Origin: Candidatus Uhrbacteria bacterium RIFCSPHIGHO2_02_FULL_46_47
GTDB taxonomy: Bacteria; Patescibacteriota; Patescibacteriia; GWA2-47-26
NCBI GenBank assembly: GCA_001790815.1
Contig: MGDU01000002.1
Span: 1-37,826, forward strand
Length of the DNA stretch: 37,826 nucleotides
Direction of reading: 5' to 3'
Both the position numbers and the translations under genes were made by a program. Below, in pieces: positions 10,161 through 18,774 of this stretch. Position 1 is the stretch's first letter. The number at the start of each line of letters is the position of its first letter. The notes under the pieces are model-generated. The model was not told where the DNA came from and searched no databases. It saw nothing but the letters and a program-made list of their open reading frames with translations.

Positions 10161-10232
10161 AACCACAGATATTGTTGACACAGATCGCACAGATGAGTAT
10201 CTGTGTTATCTGTGAGGATTTAATCTGTGGTT
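10161..10232. repeat. ACCACAGAT...ATCTGTGGT repeat (imperfect long hairpin)
   Basis: aaccacagatattgttgacacagatcgcacagatgagtatctgtgttatctgtgaggatttaatctgtggtt; tandem CACAGAT and inverted ATCTGTG units. Confidence 0.75.
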
Positions 10233-10239
10233 TTGCTTA

Positions 10240-11400
10240 TTATACCACAGGCTCGGTAGAAGCAACAACTGGAGGTTCGGAAGATGGCTCTTCCACCACA
10301 CTTTCCTCTTTCTTTAGGGCTTTTTCAGAAAGCCCTAAACGATGATGTTCAAGTTCAATAGAAACAATCTTAAAGGTTCTGGTATCGCCCGGTTTGATCT
10401 GATCCTCAAGAGTAATACCGGGTTTAATCGTAAGTTCTGAAACGTGCGCAAGACCATGAATCTCCGGGTCAAGTTCCACAAAAAGTCCGAACGGATTGAC
10501 TTTGAGCACGCGCCCAGATACCTCTTGCCCTACTGCGTACCGCTCATGCACGTTTTTCCAGGGATCGGTTTGGAGCGCTTTTATAGAAAGGAAAATTTTT
10601 GATCCTTGTATATTTAAGATCTGCGCGCGCGCCTTGTCGTCCACTTTTACCAAATCGGATGGATTATCAATTCTTTGCCAGGCGATTTCAGAAATGTGCA
10701 CCAGCCCTTCCAGACCGTCAAAACCTACAAACACTCCAAAATCCGCAATCGCGGTAATCACGCCCTCAACAACGTCGCCTACCTTATATTTAGTAAGGAG
10801 ATCTTTTTGTTCTTCTTCCCAAAGCGCCTTTTCGGAAAAAATCAATTTGTCCTCTTTAGGATCACAATCAAGAACTTTTGCTCGAATAGTTGTTCCAATA
10901 AACGAACGAAGTTTCTCAAGAATTTTTCCTTTGTCGCCTCCGGGTACCCGCGGATAATGTTCGGGTGAAAGCTGGGACACCGGAATAAATCCGGTCATTT
11001 GAGACCAAATTGCCATTAGCCCGCCGCGATTAGCATCAACTATCTTTACATCCACCGTCATCCCGGTAATTTTTGCGTCAAGCGCGGTTTGCGCGGCGCG
11101 AACTTTGCCGGCAAATTTAAGCGAAAGCTCAACGTGTCCCTCTTCATTTTCAAGATCAAGTACGGTTGCCTCAACTTGGTCACCCACCTTAAGACGCGAG
11201 GCCGCTTCTTTATCCTGAAGCTCTTCCCCGCGCACAATCCCGGTCTTATATCCGTCAATATCAATAAGGACCTCGCGGGGTGAGATTGCAATAATCGTAC
11301 CTTTGACCGTATCGCCTTCCTTGGGAACTTGTACAAAATCTTTAGTCGAAAATAACTTTTTTAATTCCTCCGAAACTGGAGTCGCAATAATTGTTGGCAT
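10240..11400 (-). CDS. rpsA: 30S ribosomal protein S1 (multiple S1 domains)
   Basis: Four S1-like repeats including VGDVVEGVITAIADFGVFVGFDGLEGLVHISEIAW and VGQEVSGRVLKVNPFGLFVELDPEIHGLAHVSEL. Confidence 0.9.
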   Translation of the reverse strand: MPTIIATPVSEELKKLFSTKDFVQVPKEGDTVKGTIIAISPREVLIDIDGYKTGIVRGEELQDKEAASRLKVGDQVEATVLDLENEEGHVELSLKFAGKVRAAQTALDAKITGMTVDVKIVDANRGGLMAIWSQMTGFIPVSQLSPEHYPRVPGGDKGKILEKLRSFIGTTIRAKVLDCDPKEDKLIFSEKALWEEEQKDLLTKYKVGDVVEGVITAIADFGVFVGFDGLEGLVHISEIAWQRIDNPSDLVKVDDKARAQILNIQGSKIFLSIKALQTDPWKNVHERYAVGQEVSGRVLKVNPFGLFVELDPEIHGLAHVSELTIKPGITLEDQIKPGDTRTFKIVSIELEHHRLGLSEKALKKEESVVEEPSSEPPVVASTEPVV

Positions 11401-11405
11401 GTTAG

Positions 11406-11509
11406 TTAAGAATTATGCCCGCCCAAATTTTTGCTCCCGCCCCAACTCGCTCAAACGAGTTACAGTCGGGCAGGTCGCAAAAACTTCAGTCGGGTGTATT
11501 AAGAATTAT
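11406..11509. repeat. small inverted-repeat element flanked by 11-bp direct repeats (TTAAGAATTAT), MITE-like
   Basis: TTAAGAATTAT at 11406-11416 and 11499-11509 bracket gcccgcccaaatttttgctcccgcc...ggtcgcaaaaacttcagtcgggtgta, whose ends are inverted. Confidence 0.6.
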
Positions 11510-11538
11510 AAATAGGGGTATTCCCCTAATGCTCCCGT

Positions 11539-11567
11539 ATTCTATACTATAATATAACTTGCGTCAA
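11539..11567 (-). promoter_or_regulatory. sigma70-like promoter for rpsA
   Basis: Minus strand TTGACG (11567-11562), 17-bp spacer, TAGAAT (11544-11539). Confidence 0.55.
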
Positions 11568-11583
11568 GAGGGTGGGCAAGGTA

Positions 11584-11750
11584 CACTATTACACTATGCC
11601 CGCGCTAAACTTTTCCGCAGGCATATCCAAGAACCACTATGCCCTATGTATAAACAGCCCAACACTGTAAAGCTTACTCTTAAAGAATCCGCCCGATTAC
11701 GAACACGAGGCGGAAAAGTTTAGGCGGGTATGCATCCCCACTATTACACT
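11584..11750. repeat. small inverted-repeat element flanked by 12-bp direct repeats (CACTATTACACT), MITE-like
   Basis: CACTATTACACT at 11584-11595 and 11739-11750; internal ends ATGCCCGCGCTAAACTTTTCCGC and GCGGAAAAGTTTAGGCGGGTATGCAT are inverted. Confidence 0.6.
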
Positions 11751-12422
11751 CTTTCAATTCTCAAGCATTTGCTTGATAAAAGCGAGCATACGTTGTTTCC
11801 GGCTGAGCGCCTTTCCGCGCTGAAAGCAGAGTATGAGAAGCTTACAAGCAACCCGGCGGCTTCTCTGGAAACCATTGAGAAAAGCATTGCCGCTTTTGGC
11901 CGCGAAATCTGGCCTTATCACGAGGCACTTGAAGAATTGTACTTCCGGCATGGCAAGAAAAAAGAAGAAGAGCGCGTGCGCGAAAAACTTACCGCGGAAA
12001 CGCGCCAAAAATACGAACAATTTTTATCCGCCGGAGGCAACTTGTCGGATTTTCGCCATGGCGCGGATATTGAAGTTTATTTTACTCCGGAAGAAAAATA
12101 TGAGATTGGCCAAGCCGTGCTGGACGCTCATACAACCACACTCCAAGAGATTGCCGGCTCCTGCCGCGCTGATAAAAAGAACGAATGTGAAGAAGTAATT
12201 GCCGACCATAAGCAAAAACTTTTCCGCATTGACCAAAAACTTACTGTACTCAAAGATATGGCCGCGCGCTCAGACAAATGGCGCGCGGAAATTTTAGATA
12301 AAGTGCATACCTTTGAAAAGGCCTTTGGATATTTAGAAAAAACTTTCCATGAGGAAGATCTAAATGGCGCAATTGACTACTACCTTGGCGTCCTTGATCT
12401 TTCTGAAGGTGAATTACCATAA
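11730..12422 (+). CDS. hypothetical coiled-coil protein
   Basis: 230 aa ORF rich in E/K; start codon overlaps the terminal inverted repeat of the upstream element. Confidence 0.65.
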   Translation: MHPHYYTLSILKHLLDKSEHTLFPAERLSALKAEYEKLTSNPAASLETIEKSIAAFGREIWPYHEALEELYFRHGKKKEEERVREKLTAETRQKYEQFLSAGGNLSDFRHGADIEVYFTPEEKYEIGQAVLDAHTTTLQEIAGSCRADKKNECEEVIADHKQKLFRIDQKLTVLKDMAARSDKWRAEILDKVHTFEKAFGYLEKTFHEEDLNGAIDYYLGVLDLSEGELP

Positions 12423-12451
12423 AACCTCAAACTAGAGTATACTAAAAAACT

Positions 12452-13081
12452 ATGGCGCAAGAATTGCATACATTTATCAAAGAGGCCTTGGATAAAAAGA
12501 TTCCGCGCGATGAAATAAAAAAAGCATTGCGCAAAGCCAGCTGGCAAGAAGATGAGATTGCCGCGGCATTGGCTTCGTTTGCGGATGTTAATTTTCCGAT
12601 TGCTGTTCCTAAACGCAAACCGTATTTGTCCGCGCGCGAGGCATTCTTATATCTTTTAATGTTCCTTTGCCTTTATCTCTCGGCCTTTAGTTTTGGTTCG
12701 CTCATCTTCCATTTTATCAATCGCTGGATTCCTGACCTGCTAAACCCTTATCATTCCGAATCCGTGCGCGAACTGCGCTTTGCAATTGCCTCACTTATAG
12801 TTACCTTCCCTCTTTATTTTTATCTTACCCTGCGCGCCGTAAGCGCCGTGCGGCGCGATCCTGAAAAGAAAGTATCCAAAGTCCGCAAATGGCTTACCTA
12901 TCTTACCTTATTTGTGGCCGCCGGAATTATCATTGGTGATCTTATCGCGCTTTTAACAAATTTGCTTGGCGGCGAACTTACCTTGCGCTTTGTACTAAAA
13001 GTATTGACCGTGCTGGCCATTGCCGGAAGCATTTTTGGCTATTATCTTTGGAATTTTAGAAAAGAAGAAAAGGAATCCTAA
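12452..13081 (+). CDS. DUF5671-like membrane protein
   Basis: SAREAFLYLLMFLCLYLSAFSFGSLIFHFINRWIPD and four TM segments resemble DUF5671 proteins common in CPR. Confidence 0.7.
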   Translation: MAQELHTFIKEALDKKIPRDEIKKALRKASWQEDEIAAALASFADVNFPIAVPKRKPYLSAREAFLYLLMFLCLYLSAFSFGSLIFHFINRWIPDLLNPYHSESVRELRFAIASLIVTFPLYFYLTLRAVSAVRRDPEKKVSKVRKWLTYLTLFVAAGIIIGDLIALLTNLLGGELTLRFVLKVLTVLAIAGSIFGYYLWNFRKEEKES

Positions 13082-13082
13082 T

Positions 13083-13535
13083 ATGAAAAAAATATCCGGC
13101 CTTCATATTTTTGTCAGTATTATCATTGCGGCAGTCATTGCGGTTACAATAGTAGGATTATATATTGCCGGCGCGCCTGGTAAGCAGCGTCTGCGGCGTT
13201 TTGACGATGGGCGCATAAATGACTTACAACAACTATCGTTTGCGATACAAGCATACTTTGATCGCGCTGACGCCCTGCCTGCTTCTTTTGCAGATCTTCA
13301 AGGGCGCCCGGATTATTACATTCGCTCAACCACCGACACTGAAACCGGAATTTCGTATGAATATCAAATCACTGGCGCTGAGCAATATGAACTTTGCGCC
13401 ACCTTCAACCTTCCTTCTCTTGATACCGCCGCGGACGCACACCTGCCAAAATCATTATATGGATCGGCGGATTTTTGGAAACATGACGCTGGCCGTGCTT
13501 GTTTCAGTTTTAACCTAAAAAAGAATACTAGATAA
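13083..13535 (+). CDS. hypothetical membrane-anchored protein
   Basis: MKKISGLHIFVSIIIAAVIAVTIVGLYIAG N-terminal TM, extracytoplasmic-type remainder; ATG 2 bp after the preceding stop. Confidence 0.7.
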   Translation: MKKISGLHIFVSIIIAAVIAVTIVGLYIAGAPGKQRLRRFDDGRINDLQQLSFAIQAYFDRADALPASFADLQGRPDYYIRSTTDTETGISYEYQITGAEQYELCATFNLPSLDTAADAHLPKSLYGSADFWKHDAGRACFSFNLKKNTR

Positions 13536-13627
13536 AGGAGGCCGCTTTTTTTAAAAAAATTCCCCGCACAAGTTTGAAACTCATGCGGGCTGGAACAGAA
13601 GCTACTTGCACATAATGCGTAATGCGC

Positions 13628-14095
13628 TCAGAAGCTTCTATGCAGAAGAATGTCGTAAACTCTATTGAAAGTGCGTTGATCTTCCAGAATTTGCTCTGGA
13701 AGCGGCGGCGAAACTACCACCCAAAGAAGTTCAAAGCCTCCTTGTCCCAGTACAATGTGCAGGACTCCCTCCAAATCTGTGTAAAGCCGCTTTGGCTTGG
13801 TTTTTGCATCCCACAAAAAGACCATTGGGTCGCCATCGCGTTTGCGGTCCCATCCTTCAATACGCTGGGGGTATTTCTGCACATAGTTGCGCGCAAACGC
13901 AAGGATGCGATAATGGAAAAGTTTTACCTGTACTTCAAGGTGCCGCTTGAGAAGCGCCAAGCGTTCCTGCGAAGTTGTGCACCGCTCATAGTCCGCAAGA
14001 TTGAAGCGAAGCGTGTGCAGAAGGAAGTTGAAATTCCAAATTCCGCGCAGATAAAACCCCAGCAGAAACACAAGAAGCAATAGAATGAGGTCCAT
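13628..14095 (-). CDS. hypothetical protein with N-terminal TM
   Basis: MDLILLLLVFLLGFYLRGIWNFNF... 155 aa; favoured over the overlapping plus-strand ORF because of a plausible TM anchor and composition. Confidence 0.55.
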   Translation of the reverse strand: MDLILLLLVFLLGFYLRGIWNFNFLLHTLRFNLADYERCTTSQERLALLKRHLEVQVKLFHYRILAFARNYVQKYPQRIEGWDRKRDGDPMVFLWDAKTKPKRLYTDLEGVLHIVLGQGGFELLWVVVSPPLPEQILEDQRTFNRVYDILLHRSF

Positions 14096-14252
14096 CTGTT
14101 TATTCCCTCCGGTTAAAGAACCCTTTCTCTATATCAAGAAAAGTAGTTTTTGTCAATAAATGACTCCACCACGCCGTTTCTTTTATTATCCACTTGACAA
14201 TGTAATATGAATATTGTAACATAATGTAATAATAAATATTACAAAATATCTT

Positions 14253-14468
14253 ATGCGTAATGTCATTAATATCTCTCTTCCTGAACCATTGGTAAAAAAA
14301 GTTACACAAGCAACTCAAAAACACCACTTTGCTTCTAAAAGCGAGTTCTTTCGCTATCTTCTGCGCGAGTGGATGGCTGGCAAACTTGCGAAAGATCTTG
14401 AAGAAGGAAGAAAAGAACATCGCGCTGGAAAGACAAAAGTTCTGCGATCTATGAAGGATCTTTGGTAA
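14253..14468 (+). CDS. ribbon-helix-helix antitoxin
   Basis: MRNVINISLPEPLVKKVTQATQKHHFASKSEFFRYLLREWM, typical RHH/CopG fold sequence, immediately upstream of a RelE-like ORF. Confidence 0.8.
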   Translation: MRNVINISLPEPLVKKVTQATQKHHFASKSEFFRYLLREWMAGKLAKDLEEGRKEHRAGKTKVLRSMKDLW

Positions 14469-14480
14469 TCTTCATAGCAT

Positions 14481-14738
14481 ATGGAGGTTCTTTATACATC
14501 GCGTTTTGAACGTGAATCGAAAAAAGTTCCGCGCCATTTGCGCAAAATAGTTGAAATTCGCGTGGAAATTTTTAAGCAAAACCCCTTTGATACTCGCCTT
14601 AAAACTCATAAATTGACCGGCGCCTTAAAAGGGTTCTGGTCATTTTCTATTGACTATCATTATCGTATTCTCTTTGAATTTATAAATTCTCAAAAATCCC
14701 TTTTTCATTCTATTGGCGATCATTCTATTTATGACTAG
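14481..14738 (+). CDS. RelE/ParE-family toxin (YafQ/mRNA-interferase-like)
   Basis: YTSRFERESKKVPRHLRKIVEIRVEIFKQNPFDTRLKTHKLTGALKGFWSFSIDYHYRILFEF. Confidence 0.85.
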   Translation: MEVLYTSRFERESKKVPRHLRKIVEIRVEIFKQNPFDTRLKTHKLTGALKGFWSFSIDYHYRILFEFINSQKSLFHSIGDHSIYD

Positions 14739-14772
14739 CCCTTACAATAATTTGATGATACACTAAAGGGCT

Positions 14773-16305
14773 ATGTCTACGAAAATTCTTTCAGTGGCGC
14801 TGGTGGGATTAGAAGCCGCGCAGGTGGAAGTGGAGGCCGGCATTACTCCTTCGCTTACCGCTTTTACCATTGTGGGTCTGCCGGACACAGCTGTGCAGGA
14901 AGCGCGTGAACGCGTGCGTCTGGCCATTCGCAACTCCGGGCTGGAATTTCCGCCCATGAAAATTACGGTAAATCTTGCGCCGGCGGATTTGAAAAAAGAA
15001 GGACCGGGCTATGATTTGCCAGTGGCGCTCGCCGTACTCCTAGCTTCTGAGCAATTAAAACCTGCCGCCGGACTGGGCCCGAATTTTTTCGGGCGCTTTT
15101 TATTTTTGGGCGAGTTGGCCTTGGACGGCCGTTTGCGGCCAGTTTCCGGAATTTTGCCGGCGGCGCTCTTTGCCGCCCGCTCTAAGATGGAGGGAATTTT
15201 TGTGCCGGAGCAAAACGCGGCTGAAGCGGCGCTGATTAAAGAAATTAAAGTTTATCCGGTGCGCGATTTGCGCGGACTTATTGAACACATTCGCGCTATG
15301 GAAGAAATTGTACCCGCGCCGCCGACAGATATTGCGCCAACTGCCCATGAATTTGAGGTAGATATGGCTTATATTGCCGGGCAAGACCATGCCAAACGAG
15401 CACTGACCATTGCCGCCGCTGGCCATCACAATGTTTTAATGTCTGGCCCGCCTGGCTCAGGCAAAACCTTGCTGGCCCGCGCCGCGGCGGGAATTTTGCC
15501 GCCAATGTCTTTTTCCGAAATGATTGATGTAACCAGAATTTATAGCATTGCCGGACTTCTGCCGCCCGGTACTCCGCTTATTACCAAGCGTCCTTACCGC
15601 GCGCCGCACCATAGCGCTTCCTCGGCCGCCCTTATTGGCGGGGGCTCGCAAGTCAAACCCGGAGAAATCACGCTCGCCCACCGCGGCGTTTTATTTTTGG
15701 ATGAGATTGTGGAATTTCATCGCGATGTTTTGGAATCTTTACGCGAACCTTTAGAGACCGGCGCCATTACTATTTCCCGCGCCTCCGGTTCTTTGCGCTT
15801 TCCGGCAAAAGTAATGCTGGTGGCCGCGCGCAATCCCTGCCCTTGTGGCTATTTTGGCGATCGCGAAAAACCTTGCACCTGCATGCCCGGACAAATCGCG
15901 AAATACAGCAAAAAATTATCCGGGCCGATTTCCGATCGTATTGATCTGCATATTGAAGTGCCGCGTTTAAAGTTTGATAAGCTGACCGAAGAGCGCGTTG
16001 CTACTCCTTCCTCTGAAATTCGCGCCCAAATTGAAACCGCGCGCGAAATTCAACGGGAGCGTTTTGCCGGCCGCAACTACGGCACCAACGCGGAAATGCC
16101 TGTCCAAGATATTAAAACCTTTTGCGCCGTAGATGCCAGTACCCAAGATATCTTGCGCAACGCGGTTGACCGCCTGCATTTATCGGCCCGCGCCTACCAT
16201 CGCGTACTTAAACTTTCTCGCACCATTGCCGACCTTGTAGGCGCGCCCTCTATTGCACAAGGCCATGTAGCTGAAGCACTTCAATATCGTCCCCGAAACG
16301 ATTGA
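14773..16305 (+). CDS. comM: YifB/ComM family Mg-chelatase-like AAA ATPase
   Basis: [82 protein letters not shown]. Confidence 0.95.
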   Translation: MSTKILSVALVGLEAAQVEVEAGITPSLTAFTIVGLPDTAVQEARERVRLAIRNSGLEFPPMKITVNLAPADLKKEGPGYDLPVALAVLLASEQLKPAAGLGPNFFGRFLFLGELALDGRLRPVSGILPAALFAARSKMEGIFVPEQNAAEAALIKEIKVYPVRDLRGLIEHIRAMEEIVPAPPTDIAPTAHEFEVDMAYIAGQDHAKRALTIAAAGHHNVLMSGPPGSGKTLLARAAAGILPPMSFSEMIDVTRIYSIAGLLPPGTPLITKRPYRAPHHSASSAALIGGGSQVKPGEITLAHRGVLFLDEIVEFHRDVLESLREPLETGAITISRASGSLRFPAKVMLVAARNPCPCGYFGDREKPCTCMPGQIAKYSKKLSGPISDRIDLHIEVPRLKFDKLTEERVATPSSEIRAQIETAREIQRERFAGRNYGTNAEMPVQDIKTFCAVDASTQDILRNAVDRLHLSARAYHRVLKLSRTIADLVGAPSIAQGHVAEALQYRPRND

Positions 16306-16343
16306 CGCAAGCAACAATCCATGGTACACTCCCGTGTACCACT

Positions 16344-18317
16344 ATGAATGTTGCGGAATTAGCACGACGACTTCGCGTATCTCCAAATGAGCTCAAGACT
16401 ATGCTTCCTGAGCTTGGTTTTCATATTGGTATGCGCGCGATCAAAGTTGATGATCGCACGGCCTGGAGAATTATTGAAAATTGGCCGGCCCTGATGCGGC
16501 AATGGCGCGCAAAACATGGCACTCCCGAAGTAGCAAAAGTAGAAGAAGGTCCAAAAGTTAAAAAAGAGGTAATGCTTCCGGCCGTACTTACCGTTCGCGA
16601 TTTTGCCGCCCGCCTTGGCCTTCCCATCACCCGCGTTATGGGAGAGCTTATGAAAAATGGCATTCTTGCGGCAATGAACGAGCGCATTGATTTTACAACT
16701 GCTTCCATTATCGCGCAGGATCTTGGCTTTATCGTAAAAGAAGAAAAAAAAGATCAAATTGCTGAAGAAATAACCACGGATGTCATTCGCGAGCGCATTT
16801 TGCAAGAGCAGGAGGATAACCTTGTGGCGCGGCCGCCAGTTGTGGTTGTTATGGGTCATGTTGATCACGGCAAAACTACTCTTCTGGATGCCATTCGAAA
16901 AACCAATGTGGTTTCAGGCGAGGCAGGCGGCATTACTCAACATATTGGCGCATATCAGACTATAAAAAAAGATCGTCCCATAACCTTCATAGATACACCC
17001 GGGCATGAAGCCTTTACCACCATGCGTAGCCGCGGGGCGCGGGTGGCCGATGTGGCGATTTTAATTGTGGCGGCCGATGATGGAGTTCAACCGCAAACGC
17101 GTGAAGCGCTTAAAATTATTGAAGCCGCAAAACTTCCCTTTGCCGTGGCTGTCAATAAAATAGATAAGCCCGGCGCGGATCCTGATAAAGTAAAGCGCGA
17201 ATTGGGAGAATTAGGAATAATTCCGGAGCAGTGGGGCGGCAAAATTCCGTTTGTGCCAATCTCCGCTAAAGCCGGCACAGGCATTGATTCGCTGTTAGAC
17301 GTAATTCTCCTTCTTGCGGATTTGGAAAAAGAGCGCACTCTTGCCAATCCGGATGCTTACGCGCTGGGCACCGTTATTGAATCGCATGTTTCTTCGGGTG
17401 AAGGAGCAGTGGCAACTGTGCTTATTCAAAATGGAACGCTTAAACGCAATGACGCCCTCGCGATCGGCTCTTCTCTTTATGGACGCGTGCGGGCCATGAA
17501 AGATTGGTCAGGAAAAACGATTGCGAGCGCTCCTCCGGGCATGCCAGTTAAAATTTTGGGTTTCAAAGTCGCTCCTGAAGTTGGAGATATTGTTGAGGTA
17601 CCGCTTGACGTAAGGAAACTGGAAACTAAAAAAGTCGTACCGACCTATAAAGAAGGAACGGCAAAAATTTCCAAGGTGATTGAGGCAAGCGAGGCGCAAA
17701 CTTTCGTCAACGTGATTGTAAAAGCCGATGTGCTGGGGTCGCTGGAGGCAGTTTTGGCTTCTCTTGAAAAACTGCAAACCCCGGAGGTCGCGGTAAAAGT
17801 GGTTGCCAAGGGTCTTGGCAATATCAATGAAGCAGAAGTGCTCCAAGGAGCAGTATCAAAGGCGATTGTATATGGATTTAACGTGGCCATCCTTCCACAA
17901 GTCGCAGACCTTGCCCGCGAGAAAGCGGTGGAGGTCCAAAACTACAAAATCATTTATGAATTGCTAGATGATGTGCGTGGACGGCTTGAAGCGCTTCTTA
18001 AGCCTGAGGTTATTCGCATGAGTCTTGGCAAACTGAAAGTTCTTGCCATATTTCGCGCGGAAAAAAATTATGCTATTATAGGAGGGCGTGTTGAGGATGG
18101 AAAAGCAGTGAAGGGAGCAAAGGTAAAAATTGCGCGCGCAGGTTCAGAGATCGGCGAAGGAACAATTACCGAATTGCAATCTGCTAAACAGCCGGTAGCT
18201 GAAGTTCCAGGCGGATCTGAATGTGGACTGCGCGTTACTACCAAAATCACAATTGAGGTTGGCGACGTGCTTGAGATATATAAGGAAGATAAAAAAGAGA
18301 GAAAATTACAATTATGA
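16344..18317 (+). CDS. infB: translation initiation factor IF-2
   Basis: VVVMGHVDHGKTTLLDAIRKTNVVSGEAGGITQHIGAYQ, FIDTPGHEAFTTMRSRGARVADV; start MNVAELARRLRVSP preferred over 16302. Confidence 0.97.
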   Translation: MNVAELARRLRVSPNELKTMLPELGFHIGMRAIKVDDRTAWRIIENWPALMRQWRAKHGTPEVAKVEEGPKVKKEVMLPAVLTVRDFAARLGLPITRVMGELMKNGILAAMNERIDFTTASIIAQDLGFIVKEEKKDQIAEEITTDVIRERILQEQEDNLVARPPVVVVMGHVDHGKTTLLDAIRKTNVVSGEAGGITQHIGAYQTIKKDRPITFIDTPGHEAFTTMRSRGARVADVAILIVAADDGVQPQTREALKIIEAAKLPFAVAVNKIDKPGADPDKVKRELGELGIIPEQWGGKIPFVPISAKAGTGIDSLLDVILLLADLEKERTLANPDAYALGTVIESHVSSGEGAVATVLIQNGTLKRNDALAIGSSLYGRVRAMKDWSGKTIASAPPGMPVKILGFKVAPEVGDIVEVPLDVRKLETKKVVPTYKEGTAKISKVIEASEAQTFVNVIVKADVLGSLEAVLASLEKLQTPEVAVKVVAKGLGNINEAEVLQGAVSKAIVYGFNVAILPQVADLAREKAVEVQNYKIIYELLDDVRGRLEALLKPEVIRMSLGKLKVLAIFRAEKNYAIIGGRVEDGKAVKGAKVKIARAGSEIGEGTITELQSAKQPVAEVPGGSECGLRVTTKITIEVGDVLEIYKEDKKERKLQL

Positions 18318-18403
18318 TACGAATCAGCGAATGAGTGACGAATCTACAAATATACAAATTCGCATATTCGTTGATTCGCCAAAAATTCGTAAATTCGTAT
18401 CAT
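18314..18403. repeat. GAATTCG-type inverted repeat filling the infB-trxA gap
   Basis: Ends ATGATACGAAT (18314-18324) and ATTCGTATCAT (18393-18403) are perfect 11-bp inverted repeats; interior has repeated GCGAAT/AATTCG words. Confidence 0.75.
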
Positions 18404-18406
18404 ATT

Positions 18407-18727
18407 ATGCTTACACTCACCGATCAAAATTTCCAAACTGAAGTGCTTAACTCAAAAAAACCTGTTCTTGTAGATTTTTGGGCGCCGTGGTGCGGACCTT
18501 GCAAAATAATGGGGCCGGTAGTTGAGGAGCTGGCCAAAGAATACGCTGGCAAGCCCGTAAAATTTGGCAAAATGAATGTGGATGAAAATTCCGCCATACC
18601 TTCAAAATTCGGAGTAATGTCCATTCCCACTTTTATTCTTTTTAAAGACGGCAAACCTGTTGAACAATTCGTGGGAGTACAGAAAAAAGAATATCTTCAA
18701 AAAAAGCTTGATGCTTTGATTAAATAG
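18407..18727 (+). CDS. trxA: thioredoxin
   Basis: VLVDFWAPWCGPCKIMGPVVEELA, FGVMSIPTFILFKDGKPV. Confidence 0.96.
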   Translation: MLTLTDQNFQTEVLNSKKPVLVDFWAPWCGPCKIMGPVVEELAKEYAGKPVKFGKMNVDENSAIPSKFGVMSIPTFILFKDGKPVEQFVGVQKKEYLQKKLDALIK

Positions 18728-18765
18728 TGTGGTCTGCGCCGGCTAAAGACCGGCGACTACCTATT
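18728..18765. repeat. GCGCCGGctaaagaCCGGCG hairpin between trxA and trxB
   Basis: gcgccggctaaagaccggcgactacc; same style as the tgtagtcgcaggtcttcagcctgcg unit at 28723. Confidence 0.6.
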
Positions 18766-18774
18766 GCGCACACT

